Source of the DNA: Prado023 sp963818445
GTDB lineage: Bacteria; Actinomycetota; Actinomycetes; S36-B12; CAIYMF01
Assembly (NCBI GenBank): GCA_963818445.1
Contig: CAWFSG010000001.1
Location: forward strand, 372,001 to 436,000
Length of the DNA: 64,000 nucleotides
Direction: 5' to 3'
Shown: positions 27,638 through 36,126 of the stretch, in pieces
How positions within the stretch are numbered: the first letter of the stretch is position 1
Layout of the letters: each line of letters opens with the position of its first letter
Program-made: the position numbers and the translations under genes
Notes under the pieces: model-generated
What the model was told of the DNA's origin: nothing
What the model saw: the letters and a program-made list of their open reading frames with translations, nothing else
Databases searched by the model: none

Positions 27638-29083
27638 ATGACCGCCTCGGTTGAGACCGCACAGGGTGTGGGCCGCGTGGCCCGCGTCACCGGCCCTGTC
27701 GTCGACGTGGAGTTCCCCGTCGAGGCCATGCCCGCGCTCATGAACGCGCTGAACGTCGACGTGTCCTTCGGCCTCGGCGAGGAGGGCGGCGGTGGTCACA
27801 TGCTGACCCTCGAAGTGGCCCAGCACCTCGGCGACAACCTGGTCCGCGCGATCTCCATGCAGCCCACCGACGGCCTCGTCCGTGGGGCTGAGGTCCGCGA
27901 CACGGGTGGACCGATCACCGTGCCGGTCGGCGACGTGACCGTCGGTCACGTCTGGAACACGCTCGGCAAGCCGCTGGACGTGCCGGAGGACTCCCTGGAG
28001 ATCACCGAGCGCTGGGGCATCCACCGCCAGCCCCCGGCCTTCGACCAGCTGGAGTCCAAGACCGAGGTCTTCTGGACCGGGATCAAGGTCATCGACCTGC
28101 TGACCCCCTACGTCAAGGGCGGCAAGATCGGCCTGTTCGGCGGCGCCGGTGTCGGCAAGACCGTGCTCATCCAGGAGATGATCTACCGGGTCGCCGAGAA
28201 CTTCAGCGGCGTGTCGGTGTTCGCCGGGGTCGGCGAGCGCACCCGCGAGGGCAACGACCTGTTCCTGGAGATGACCGAGTCCGGCGTCCTGGCCAAGACC
28301 GCCCTGGTGTTCGGCCAGATGGACGAGCCGCCGGGCACCCGCCTGCGCGTCGCCCTGACCGCGCTGACCATGGCGGAGTACTTCCGCGACGTGCAGAACC
28401 AGGACGTGCTGCTCTTCATCGACAACATCTTCCGGTTCACCCAGGCCGGCTCCGAGGTATCCACGCTGCTGGGCCGCATGCCCTCCGCGGTGGGCTACCA
28501 GCCGACCCTGGCCGACGAGATGGGCATGCTCCAGGAGCGCATCACCTCGACCCGCGGTCACTCGATCACCTCGCTGCAGGCCATCTACGTGCCCGCGGAC
28601 GACCTGACCGACCCGGCACCGGCCACGACGTTCGCCCACCTGGACGCCACCACGACGCTGTCCCGGCCGATCTCGGAGCTGGGCATCTACCCCGCCGTGG
28701 ACCCGCTGGACTCCACCTCGCGGATCCTCGACCCGCGGGTCGTCGGCGACGAGCACTACGCCGTGGCGGCACGCATCAAGGAGATCCTGCAGCGCTACAA
28801 GGACCTGCAGGACATCATCGCCATCCTGGGCATCGACGAGCTGTCCGAGGAGGACAAGGTCCTGGTCAACCGGGCGCGGCGCATCCAGCGGTTCCTGAGC
28901 CAGAACATGTTCGTCGCCGAGGCCTTCACCGGCCAGCCGGGGTCGTTCGTGCCCGTCGAGGAGACCGTCGCATCGTTCAAGGCGCTGGCCGAGGGCGAGT
29001 ACGACCACATCCCCGAGCAGGCCTTCTTCATGGCCGGTGGCATCGAGGACGTCGAGCGCAACGCCGCCAAGCTGAAGGGCTGA
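27638..29083 (+). CDS. atpD: ATP synthase F1 subunit beta
   Basis: Catalytic subunit of F1, 481 aa. The P-loop is GGAGVGKTVLIQEMI, the catalytic Glu lies in GVGERTREGNDLF, the DELSEED-like loop reads GIDELSEEDKVLVNRAR, and the end is VERNAAKLKG. The ATG at 27638 is preferred to the in-frame TTG at 27626 because MTASVETAQGVGRVARVTGP is the usual N-terminus and GAGGATC precedes it. The frame is intact over the full length. Confidence 0.97.
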   Translation: MTASVETAQGVGRVARVTGPVVDVEFPVEAMPALMNALNVDVSFGLGEEGGGGHMLTLEVAQHLGDNLVRAISMQPTDGLVRGAEVRDTGGPITVPVGDVTVGHVWNTLGKPLDVPEDSLEITERWGIHRQPPAFDQLESKTEVFWTGIKVIDLLTPYVKGGKIGLFGGAGVGKTVLIQEMIYRVAENFSGVSVFAGVGERTREGNDLFLEMTESGVLAKTALVFGQMDEPPGTRLRVALTALTMAEYFRDVQNQDVLLFIDNIFRFTQAGSEVSTLLGRMPSAVGYQPTLADEMGMLQERITSTRGHSITSLQAIYVPADDLTDPAPATTFAHLDATTTLSRPISELGIYPAVDPLDSTSRILDPRVVGDEHYAVAARIKEILQRYKDLQDIIAILGIDELSEEDKVLVNRARRIQRFLSQNMFVAEAFTGQPGSFVPVEETVASFKALAEGEYDHIPEQAFFMAGGIEDVERNAAKLKG

Positions 29084-29093
29084 GGAGGCCGTC

Positions 29094-29507
29094 GTGGGTG
29101 AGCTCAAGGTGTCCCTGGTCGCGATGGATCGTGAGATCTGGGTCGGCCCGGCGCGCATGGTGGTCGCCACGACCCCCGAGGGCGAGATCGGGATCCTGCC
29201 CGGTCACGAGCCGGTGCTGGCCCTGCTGGTGGATGGGGCGGTCCGGATCGAGACGACCGAGGGCGAGAAGGTCGGCGCGGCTGTCCACGGGGGCTTCTTC
29301 TCGGTGGCCAACGACGAGGTGGCGATCCTGGCCGAGACCGCTGAGCTCGATCATGAGATCGATGTGGAGCGGGCCCAGGCAGCGCTCGACCGGATCCTGG
29401 CCGACGGGATCGTCGACAAGCGCGAGAAGGCTGCCGAGCTGCGCGCCCGCACCCGCCTCAAGGCCGCAATGAGCGTCGAGTCCAAGACCATGCACCTGGG
29501 CGGCTGA
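29094..29507 (+). CDS. atpC: ATP synthase F1 subunit epsilon
   Basis: Small regulatory subunit, 137 aa: a beta-sandwich (KVSLVAMDREIWVGPARMVV, then GEIGILPGHEPVLALL) and a C-terminal helix pair (DVERAQAALDRILADG, then EKAAELRARTRLKAAM) that can act as an inhibitory ratchet. The GTG start at 29094 lies 8 nt after GAGGAGG and 10 nt after the atpD stop. It is the last gene of the operon and converges on the cobalamin adenosyltransferase gene with only 10 nt between the stops. Confidence 0.95.
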   Translation: MGELKVSLVAMDREIWVGPARMVVATTPEGEIGILPGHEPVLALLVDGAVRIETTEGEKVGAAVHGGFFSVANDEVAILAETAELDHEIDVERAQAALDRILADGIVDKREKAAELRARTRLKAAMSVESKTMHLGG

Positions 29508-29517
29508 CCGCCGGCCG

Positions 29518-30093
29518 TCAGCCGCGCTCGCCGCCGGGCTTCCAGAGGATGTCGCCGGACTCGATGTTGGCGTGGCGCGCGAGGACGAACAGCAGGTCGG
29601 ACAGGCGGTTCAGGTACGTGGCCGGCAGCGCGCTCATCTCCTCGCCGTGCGCGTCCATCGCTGCCCACGTGGCGCGCTCGGCGCGGCGGACCACGGTGCG
29701 GGCGACGTGCAGGTGCGCCGATGCGGCCGTGCCTCCGGGCAGCACGAATGAGCGCAGCGTCGGCAGCTCCGCGTTGTAGGCGTCGATCTCGGACTCGAGC
29801 CGCTCGATGTAGTCCGTCTCGACCCGCAGGGCGGGGAACTCGGGCTCGGCGACCACCGGCGTGCACAGGTCCGCCCCCACGTCGAACAGCTCGTTCTGGA
29901 TGCGCAGCAGCACGCCGCGCACGTCATCACTGAGGTCGCTGGCCGCCAGGGCCACTCCGATCACGCAGTTGGCCTCGTCCACGTCGGCGTACGCGATCAG
30001 CCGGAGGTCGTTCTTGGTGGTGCGGCTCATGTCACCGAGGGAGGTGGTGCCGTCGTCGCCGGTGCGGGTGTAGATGCGGGTGAGATTGACCAT
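29518..30093 (-). CDS. pduO: Cob(I)alamin adenosyltransferase, PduO type
   Basis: Transfers the 5'-deoxyadenosyl group of ATP to cob(I)alamin, giving adenosylcobalamin for the B12 mutases encoded nearby (32415 and 45417). Family marks are the N-terminal RIYTRTGDDGTTSLGDMSR (ATP-binding), AYADVDEANCVIGVA, and the C-terminal helix block HVARTVVRRAERATWAA with YLNRLSDLLFVLAR. The protein is 191 aa, normal. The -10 box TAGGCT lies 6 nt before the ATG, back-to-back with the murA promoter in a 55-bp divergent gap. Confidence 0.95.
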   Translation of the reverse strand: MVNLTRIYTRTGDDGTTSLGDMSRTTKNDLRLIAYADVDEANCVIGVALAASDLSDDVRGVLLRIQNELFDVGADLCTPVVAEPEFPALRVETDYIERLESEIDAYNAELPTLRSFVLPGGTAASAHLHVARTVVRRAERATWAAMDAHGEEMSALPATYLNRLSDLLFVLARHANIESGDILWKPGGERG

Positions 30094-30099
30094 ACGAGC

Positions 30100-30105
30100 A
30101 GCCTA
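30100..30105 (-). promoter_or_regulatory. -10 box of the cobalamin adenosyltransferase gene (leaderless layout)
   Basis: TAGGCT on the minus strand, 6 nt before the ATG at 30093. Confidence 0.55.
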
Positions 30106-30135
30106 TGCCCCCGGCCTCGGGCCCGCCGTCGGCCC

Positions 30136-30141
30136 TACGAT
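30136..30141 (+). promoter_or_regulatory. -10 box of murA (leaderless layout)
   Basis: TACGAT, 7 nt before the ATG at 30149. It favours 30149 over the in-frame ATG at 30140, which overlaps the box. Confidence 0.55.
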
Positions 30142-30148
30142 GGCACCC

Positions 30149-31441
30149 ATGCAGCAGGTGTTCCGGGTCACGGGCGGTCAGCGCCTCGAGGGCGAGATCG
30201 GCGTCGTCGGCGCGAAGAACAGCGTCCTGAAGCTCATGGCCGCCGCCCTGCTCGCCCGGGGTCGAACCACGATCACCAACGTCCCAGACATCCTCGATGT
30301 CGCGATCATGGCCGAGCTGCTCCGGCGCCTGGGGTGCGAGGTGGTGCACGAGCGGCCGGGTCCCACCCTCGGGGGCACCGTCACGATCGACGTCCCCGAC
30401 GTGCCCCACCACCAGGCCGACTACGACCTCGTTCGCCGGATGCGCGCCTCGATCTGCGTGCTCGGTCCGCTCATCGCGCGCTGTGGCGCTGCCGACGTCG
30501 CGCTGCCCGGCGGCGACGCGATCGGCTCCCGGGGTCTCGACATGCACATCGCCGGGCTGCAGAAGCTCGGCGCCACGTTCGAGAACGAGCACGGATTCCT
30601 CGTGGCCAAGGCCAGCGCCCTGCATGGCGGTCAGATCTGGCTGGACTTCCCGAGCGTCGGCGCGACCGAGAACATCCTCATGGCCGCGGTCCTGGCCAAG
30701 GGCGTCACGGTGATCGACAACGCCGCCCGCGAGCCGGAGATCATCGACATCTGCCAGATGCTCATCGAGATGGGCGCCGACATCGAGGGCGCGGGGTCCT
30801 CCACCCTGACGGTCGAGGGGGTCGAGGAGCTGCACCCGGTCGAGCACGCCACCGTCCCGGACCGGATCGTGGCGGGGACGTGGGCCGTGGCCGCTGCGAT
30901 CACGCGCGGCGATGTCTTCGTGCGCGGCGCCATCGGAAAGCACCTGGAGATGGCCCTGGACAAGCTGGCCTCGGCGGGAGCGATCGTCAACATCGCGGAT
31001 GACGGGTTCCGGGTCCGGATGGACGATCGCCCCCGCGCGGTCGACATCGTCACCCTGCCCTACCCGGGGTTCCCGACCGACCTGCAGCCGCAGTTCATCG
31101 CGCTGAACGCGATTGCCGACGGCACCGCGATGATCACCGAGAACCTGTTCGAGGCGCGGTTCCGCTTCGTCAACGAGATCGTCCGGCTCGGCGCCGACGT
31201 GCGCACCGATGGTCATCACGCGCTGGTACGGGGGAAGGTCGGGCTCTCGGGAGCCCCGGTCGAGGCGGCCGACATCCGAGCAGGTGCTGGGCTCGTGCTC
31301 GCAGGCCTGGCCGCGCAGGGCTACACGACCGTGTACGAGATCCACCACGTGGAGCGTGGCTACGCCGGGTTCGTCCCCAACCTGGTCGGCATCGGTGCCC
31401 GGATCGAGCGCCTGGACATGCCCAGCCCCTTCGACGACTGA
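30149..31441 (+). CDS. murA: UDP-N-acetylglucosamine 1-carboxyvinyltransferase, Asp-type active site
   Basis: First committed step of peptidoglycan synthesis: transfer of enolpyruvate from PEP to UDP-GlcNAc. The protein begins MQQVFRVTGGQRLEGEIGVV and carries GAKNSVLKLMAAALL and RRMRASICVLGPLIAR. The active-site loop reads LPGGDAIGSRGLDMHI. The residue after PGG is normally the catalytic Cys (Cys115 in E. coli) but here is Asp123, the same exchange as in mycobacterial MurA, which makes the enzyme insensitive to fosfomycin. The protein is 430 aa with an intact frame. The start at 30149 is supported by the -10 box. A weak hairpin follows the stop. Confidence 0.96.
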   Translation: MQQVFRVTGGQRLEGEIGVVGAKNSVLKLMAAALLARGRTTITNVPDILDVAIMAELLRRLGCEVVHERPGPTLGGTVTIDVPDVPHHQADYDLVRRMRASICVLGPLIARCGAADVALPGGDAIGSRGLDMHIAGLQKLGATFENEHGFLVAKASALHGGQIWLDFPSVGATENILMAAVLAKGVTVIDNAAREPEIIDICQMLIEMGADIEGAGSSTLTVEGVEELHPVEHATVPDRIVAGTWAVAAAITRGDVFVRGAIGKHLEMALDKLASAGAIVNIADDGFRVRMDDRPRAVDIVTLPYPGFPTDLQPQFIALNAIADGTAMITENLFEARFRFVNEIVRLGADVRTDGHHALVRGKVGLSGAPVEAADIRAGAGLVLAGLAAQGYTTVYEIHHVERGYAGFVPNLVGIGARIERLDMPSPFDD

Positions 31442-31444
31442 TCC

Positions 31445-31461
31445 CGACCGGCCGGGGGTCG
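31445..31461 (+). terminator. Short hairpin after murA
   Basis: CGACC and GGTCG pair around a GC-rich 7-nt loop directly after the murA stop. The stem is weak, so termination here is only plausible. Confidence 0.35.
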
Positions 31462-31499
31462 AATCGGGCGCTGCGTGGGCGATCCGGGGCGGGCCCCCT

Positions 31500-31521
31500 G
31501 AGGTTACCGGGCAGTAACCTC
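31500..31521. promoter_or_regulatory. Operator-like palindrome upstream of hbd-ecm
   Basis: The core GGTTAC-CGGGCA-GTAACC (31502-31519) is extended by GA/TC to a perfect 8-bp arm on each side. It lies 43 nt before the hbd start. An almost identical 18-mer (15 of 18 positions on the matching strand) lies 42 nt before ccr at 42200-42217. Dyads of this form are typical of TetR-family repressors of acyl-CoA metabolism, but the regulator is not identifiable here. Confidence 0.65.
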
Positions 31522-31562
31522 GGGCGATAGGATCGGGTGAATCGCCGTCCTGAGGAGGTCGT

Positions 31563-32413
31563 ATGTCCACTGTCATGGTCGTCGGAGCAGGGCTCATGGG
31601 CTCGGGCATCGCGCAGGTCAGCGCGGTCGCCGGCCATGACGTGATCCTGCGCGACATCTCCCTCGAGGCTGTGGCCAAGGGGCAGGGCGCGATCGAGGCG
31701 TCGCTGGCGAGGTTCGCCGAGAAGGGCGTGATCAGCTCGCAGGACGCCGAGCAGCACTGGCCCGCATCACGGGCACGACGGACCTCGACGGCGCCGCGCA
31801 GTCCGACATCATCGTCGAGGCCATCATCGAGGAGGTCGACCTCAAGGCCGCGCTGTTCGCCGACCTCGACCGCCTCGCCCCGCAGGGCGCGATCCTGGCC
31901 ACCAACACCTCGGCCATCCCGATCACCCGGATCGCGGCGGCCACCCAGCGCCCCGAGGCAGTCGTCGGCACGCACTTCTTCTCGCCCGTGCCGATGATGA
32001 AGCTCTGCGAGCTGGTCCGGGGCTTGAAGACCTCCGACGAGACCCTGGCCGCGGCACGCACCTGGGCTGAGGGGATCGGCAAGACGTGCATCGTGGTCAA
32101 CCGCGACGTGGCCGGGTTCGTCACCACCCGGATCATCACGGCGCTGGTCAACGAGGCGATCCGCCTCGTGGAGACCGGCGTGGCCACGCCGGAGGACGTC
32201 GACATCGCCTGCAAGCTCGGTTTCGGCCACGCGATGGGGCCGCTCGCGACAGCGGACCTGACCGGCATCGACGTCATGCGTCGGGCGTCCATGTCGATCT
32301 ACAACGAGACCGCGGAGAAGGCGTTCTACCCGCCGGAGCTGATCACCCGGATGGCGATCGCCGGTGACCTCGGCCGCAAGTCCGGGCGCGGCTTCTACAC
32401 CTACGGAGGCTGA
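31563..32413 (+). CDS. hbd: 3-hydroxybutyryl-CoA dehydrogenase, one frameshift
   Basis: NAD(P)-dependent interconversion of acetoacetyl-CoA and 3-hydroxybutyryl-CoA. The Rossmann fold starts STVMVVGAGLMGSGIAQVSA. The catalytic His is in VVGTHFFSPVPMMKLCELVR and the C-terminal domain carries GFGHAMGPLATADLTGID, ending GRKSGRGFYTYGG. The frame changes near 31757: one missing base would join the N-terminal part to ALARITGTTDLDG. The corrected length is about 284 aa. GAGGAGG precedes the ATG. The gene for ethylmalonyl-CoA mutase starts 1 nt after the stop, so the two form an operon under the palindrome at 31500-31521. This suggests a role in the ethylmalonyl-CoA route rather than general beta-oxidation. 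Confidence 0.92.
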
Positions 32414-32414
32414 C

Positions 32415-34394
32415 ATGGCCAAGGACAAGCCCTGGATGATGCGCACGTACGCCGGGCACTCCTCGGCGACGGCCTCCAACGAGCTGTTCCGGCGCAACCT
32501 GGAGAAGGGCCAGACCGGCCTGTCGGTCGCCTTCGACCTGCCGACCCAGACCGGCTACGACCCCGACGCCGAGCTGGCACGGGGCGAGGTCGGCAAGGTG
32601 GGCGTGCCGATCAGCCACATCGGTGACATGCACAAGCTGCTCGACGGCATCCCGCTGGACCGGATGAACACGTCCATGACCATCAACGCCACCGCGATGT
32701 ACCTGCTGGCGATGTACGTGGCCGTGGCCGAGGAGAACGGCATCGAGCCGGCGGCGCTGTCGGGCACGACCCAGAACGACATCATCAAGGAGTACCTGTC
32801 GCGCGGCACCTACGTGTTCCCGCCGGCCCCGAGCCTGCGGCTGATCACGGACATGATCGCCTACACGGTCAACGACATCCCGAAGTGGAACCCCATCAAC
32901 ATCTGCAGCTACCACCTGCAGGAGGCCGGAGCCACGCCGGTGCAGGAGATCGCCTATGCGATGGCCACCGCGATCGCCGTGCTCGATGCCGTGCGTGACT
33001 CCGGGCAGGTTCCGGCGGAGCGCTTCGGCGAGGTCGTCGGTCGGATCTCCTTCTTCGTCAACGCCGGTGTGCGGTTCGTCGAGGAGATGTGCAAGATGCG
33101 CGCCTTCGTCGAGCTGTGGGACGCCCTCACCCTCGAGCGCTACGGCATCACCGATGCCAAGCAGCGCAGGTTCCGCTATGGCGTGCAGGTGAACTCCCTG
33201 GGCCTCACCGAGGCGCAGCCGGAGAACAACGTCCAGCGGATCGTGCTGGAGATGCTCGGCGTGACCCTGTCCAGGGACGCGCGTGCCCGCGCCATCCAGC
33301 TCCCCGCGTGGAACGAGGCCCTGGGCCTGCCGCGGCCGTGGGACCAGCAGTGGTCGTTGCGGATGCAGCAGGTGCTGGCCTACGAGTCCGACCTGCTCGA
33401 GTACCCCGACCTGTTCGAGGGATCGGTCGTCGTCGCCGAGAAGACCGCGGCGCTGGTGGCCGGCGCGCGCGAGGAGCTCGAGCGCGTCCAGGCGATGGGC
33501 GGCGCGGTTGCTGCGGTCGAGAGCGGCTATATGAAGTCCGCGCTCGTCGGCGCGCACGCCGCCCGGCGCGGTCGGGTCGAGTCCGGCGAGGACGCCGTGA
33601 TCGGCGTGAACATGTTCACGTCCACGGAACCCAACCCGCTGCTGGCCGACCTCGACACCGCGATCCAGGTCATCGACCCGCATGTCGAGCAGGCCGCGGC
33701 TGATGCGGTGCGTGAGTGGCGCGCCGGTCGCGACGAGGCGAGCGCCACCGCGGCACGCGCCGTCCTGGCCGAGGCGGCCGCCGGCACCGGGAGCCTGATG
33801 CCCGCGTCCCTGGAGTGCGCCCGAGCGGGCGTGACCGTGGGGGAGTGGACCCAGACTCTGCGTGAGGTGTTCGGCGAGTTCCGGGCGCCAACGGGGGTCT
33901 CCGGGGTGTCGGGCTTCGTTGCTGGCAACGAGGCGCTGGCTGCCGTTCGCGCGGAGGTCCAGCGCACCGGCGAGCAGCTCGGCGGCGGACACCTGCGATT
34001 CCTGGTCGGCAAGCCGGGCCTGGACGGGCACTCCAACGGCGCCGAGCAGATCGCCGTCCGTGCCCGCGACGCCGGGTTCGAGGTTGTCTACCAGGGCATC
34101 CGGCTGACCTCGGCGCAGATCGTGGCAGCGGCGGTGGCCGAGGACGTGCACGTCGTGGGCCTCTCGATCCTGTCCGGGTCGCACATGGTGGCGGTACCCG
34201 AGGTGCTGGCCGGCCTGCGCGCGGCAGGGATGACCGACGTTCCCGTGGTGGTCGGGGGGATCATCCCGGACTCGGACGCCGCCGCGCTGATCGATCAGGG
34301 AGTGGCGGCGGTATTCACGCCCAAGGACTACGACGCGACCGCCGTGATGGCGCGGGTGGTCACCGAGATCCGTAAGGCCAACGGCCTGGACTGA
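32415..34394 (+). CDS. ecm: Ethylmalonyl-CoA mutase (MeaA/Ecm)
   Basis: Adenosylcobalamin-dependent mutase that converts ethylmalonyl-CoA to methylsuccinyl-CoA, a signature step of the ethylmalonyl-CoA pathway. The 659 aa chain has the catalytic barrel first: WMMRTYAGHSSATASNELF, GLSVAFDLPTQTGYDPDAEL, SMTINATAMYLLAMY, IIKEYLSRGTYVFPPAPSL, ICSYHLQEAGATPVQE. These segments are those of MeaA/Ecm rather than methylmalonyl-CoA mutase (no RQYAGF). The C-terminal B12 domain has the base-off motif in GKPGLDGHSNGAEQIAVRA (His near residue 538), then SILSGSHMV and GGIIPD. The frame is intact. It follows hbd by 1 nt. A 424-bp gap with a large hairpin follows. Confidence 0.94.
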   Translation: MAKDKPWMMRTYAGHSSATASNELFRRNLEKGQTGLSVAFDLPTQTGYDPDAELARGEVGKVGVPISHIGDMHKLLDGIPLDRMNTSMTINATAMYLLAMYVAVAEENGIEPAALSGTTQNDIIKEYLSRGTYVFPPAPSLRLITDMIAYTVNDIPKWNPINICSYHLQEAGATPVQEIAYAMATAIAVLDAVRDSGQVPAERFGEVVGRISFFVNAGVRFVEEMCKMRAFVELWDALTLERYGITDAKQRRFRYGVQVNSLGLTEAQPENNVQRIVLEMLGVTLSRDARARAIQLPAWNEALGLPRPWDQQWSLRMQQVLAYESDLLEYPDLFEGSVVVAEKTAALVAGAREELERVQAMGGAVAAVESGYMKSALVGAHAARRGRVESGEDAVIGVNMFTSTEPNPLLADLDTAIQVIDPHVEQAAADAVREWRAGRDEASATAARAVLAEAAAGTGSLMPASLECARAGVTVGEWTQTLREVFGEFRAPTGVSGVSGFVAGNEALAAVRAEVQRTGEQLGGGHLRFLVGKPGLDGHSNGAEQIAVRARDAGFEVVYQGIRLTSAQIVAAAVAEDVHVVGLSILSGSHMVAVPEVLAGLRAAGMTDVPVVVGGIIPDSDAAALIDQGVAAVFTPKDYDATAVMARVVTEIRKANGLD

Positions 34395-34817
34395 GGCTCA
34401 AGGGACTTCTTCTGTGCCTGGAGGTGTCGCGTCGGCTCGACGCACGTGAAATCGCTCGTTCGGACGAGTCAGCAGGGCTCTGGCCGACGGCGCACCACAA
34501 ACCGCTCGTCTGGCCCTGATCCGGGCGTTCAGACGGGCGGTTCGATGTGCGCGACTGGGTGGCGTGCTGGCGCACCCTCGTCTATCGGCCGGGTTCGTGT
34601 GCTGGGTGTCGCCGCGGCTGGCGTTGTCGCGGGGACTGGTCCGTGGGTCGACGGGTCCACAGATGTCCAGACCCATACGTCAGGTCGCGGCGCTGAAGGG
34701 GGCTCTCCCCGGGCTTCGTAGACGCTTTGGCATACCGGCTTGCCTGACGGAGCGAGCTTGTCCACAGATTCCGCCGAGCTACTTGGCTCCGGCCACTGAC
34801 CGCACGAGATTGGTCGT
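34395..34817. other. Intergenic region after ecm
   Basis: No convincing gene is seen on either strand in these 423 bases. The region holds the long hairpin at 34491-34553. The base composition near the right end (TTGGCATACCGGCTTGCC, GATTCCGCC) is slightly less GC-rich than the coding neighbours, which fits promoter DNA for the following gene. Confidence 0.5.
34491..34553 (+). terminator. Long imperfect hairpin downstream of ecm
   Basis: AACCGCTCGTCTG (34500-34512) pairs with CAGACGGGCGGTT (34530-34542) with one T-G wobble around a 17-nt loop. The outer segments CGCACCACA and TGTGCGCG extend the stem. It begins about 100 nt after the ecm stop and may end the hbd-ecm transcript or belong to an inverted repeat element. 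Confidence 0.45.
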
Positions 34818-35807
34818 GTGCGCACTCGAGATCCCTGGTCCCCGCCCACCACCCCCTTCACCGCTGCCCACGTGGCGCCGCTCGGGATCACCGAGAAACG
34901 GCTGAGATCCGCCCGCGCCTCAGGCCAGATCGCCCGATTGCGCCACGGGGTCTATGTTGCGGCGGATGCGGTGCCGGAGGATCCCGTGCAGCTGCACCTG
35001 CTGCGGGCGCTGGCCGAGCAGGTGGCCGCACCGGGCCGTGTCGCCAGCCACGAGACAGCAGCTCTGGCGCTTGGTCTGCCCTTGTTCAACACGGATCGTG
35101 TGGCTGCTGGGCCAACGCATCTCACCCGCCCGGTGTCGGCCACGGACCGCAGCCGTGCCGCCTCGGACCGCCGGATCCACCTCGGGTCGCTCCCTGTGCA
35201 CCATGTGGCCACGCTCCCGTCCGGGCTGCTGGTGACCACACCTGCGAGGACTGCGCTCGACGTCGCTGCGGGGGTGCCGCTGCCGATCGGTCTGATGGTC
35301 ACCGACGCCGCAGCGCGCCTGACCTTCGCTGACCTCGCGGGGTCCCTTGACCGCAGGCACTACGACAACGCGCGCCTGCGCACGGTGGCCCTCGTGCCGT
35401 TGATGGAGGCAGTGGCTCATGTCCGGGCGCCGGGGGCTGCGAGTCGGCTGATGGACCTCCTCGCGCTCGTGGACGTGCGCCGGGAGTCCCCGCTCGAGTC
35501 GTTCAGCGGCGGGCACATGCACATGGCCGGCCTGCCCGTGCCACAGCTTCAGGTTCGTGTCCGGACGGCGGCCGGCACCTACCCCGTGGACTTCAGGTGG
35601 GAGAAGTACCGGGTCATCGGGGAGGCCGACGGCGAGGGCAAGTATGGAGACCCGGGGGAGTTCAGCCGGGAGAAGGAGCGGGAGGGCCACCTGCGCGACG
35701 CCGGGAATGACGTTGTGCGCTGGACCGGGCGCGAGATGTTCCGGACCCCGCACGTCGTCATGGAGCGGATCATGCGCGCGCTGGTAGCTGGTGGCTGGAC
35801 ACCGTGA
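34818..35807 (+). CDS. AbiEi-like winged-helix protein with C-terminal DUF559/Vsr-like fold (329 aa)
   Basis: Two parts are visible. The N-terminal region (about 20-60, APLGITEKRLRSARASGQIA then RLRHGVYVAADAV) matches the winged-helix start of AbiEi antitoxin-like proteins. The C-terminal region (about 235-325, TYPVDFRWEKYRVIGEADGE then EKEREGHLRDAGNDVVRWTG) has the Asp...Glu...Lys/Glu pattern and strand order of DUF559, a relative of the very-short-patch repair endonuclease fold. Many actinobacteria carry this fusion family with unknown function. No AbiEii nucleotidyltransferase partner is adjacent, so a toxin-antitoxin role is not supported. The GTG start is tentative. Non-coding DNA flanks it on both sides (423 and 319 bp), which suggests an independently acquired cassette. 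Confidence 0.65.
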   Translation: MRTRDPWSPPTTPFTAAHVAPLGITEKRLRSARASGQIARLRHGVYVAADAVPEDPVQLHLLRALAEQVAAPGRVASHETAALALGLPLFNTDRVAAGPTHLTRPVSATDRSRAASDRRIHLGSLPVHHVATLPSGLLVTTPARTALDVAAGVPLPIGLMVTDAAARLTFADLAGSLDRRHYDNARLRTVALVPLMEAVAHVRAPGAASRLMDLLALVDVRRESPLESFSGGHMHMAGLPVPQLQVRVRTAAGTYPVDFRWEKYRVIGEADGEGKYGDPGEFSREKEREGHLRDAGNDVVRWTGREMFRTPHVVMERIMRALVAGGWTP

Positions 35808-36126
35808 CGGTGCGCCGCGCTGGCTCGCATCGCCTTCGGACCTTCTCGACACGCCCGGCGGCGTGCAGGGGTTGCGCGTACGAAACAGTCCTTCACCCGG
35901 CGGTGAGGGACTGGCGGCGGACCCGACGCACTACGAACCGCCACTGTGACCTCGGCGGACGACGTGTTCTGGGCGGTTCCGTGTGCATCGCCCTGCTCGG
36001 CGAGACTGGCCCGTGCCATACGGACGGAGTCGTGTGCGTGGGAGCCTCCGGGTCCTGATCGGGGCCACCTTCGTGTGAATGAGACCCCGGGTCCCGGGGA
36101 CAGCCCCGCCGGGCTGCGGCCCAGAT
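35808..36126. other. Intergenic region between two convergent genes
   Basis: No gene is supported here. The region separates the AbiEi-like gene from the convergent nucS and contains a small hairpin at 36101-36116. Confidence 0.5.
36101..36116 (-). terminator. Small hairpin after nucS
   Basis: CAGCCC-CGCC-GGGCTG, 10 nt beyond the nucS stop on the minus strand, next to a second GC-rich dyad (CCCGGG-T-CCCGGG). Confidence 0.4.

Noticed and set aside
31442..31562. Cobalamin riboswitch ahead of the B12 mutase operon
   Set aside because: The gap is only 121 bp, contains the palindrome and lacks a B12-box-like sequence.
30032..32497. Very long antisense open frame over murA and hbd (821 codons)
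   Set aside because: Crosses two clear plus-strand genes and has low-complexity composition typical of GC-rich antisense frames.
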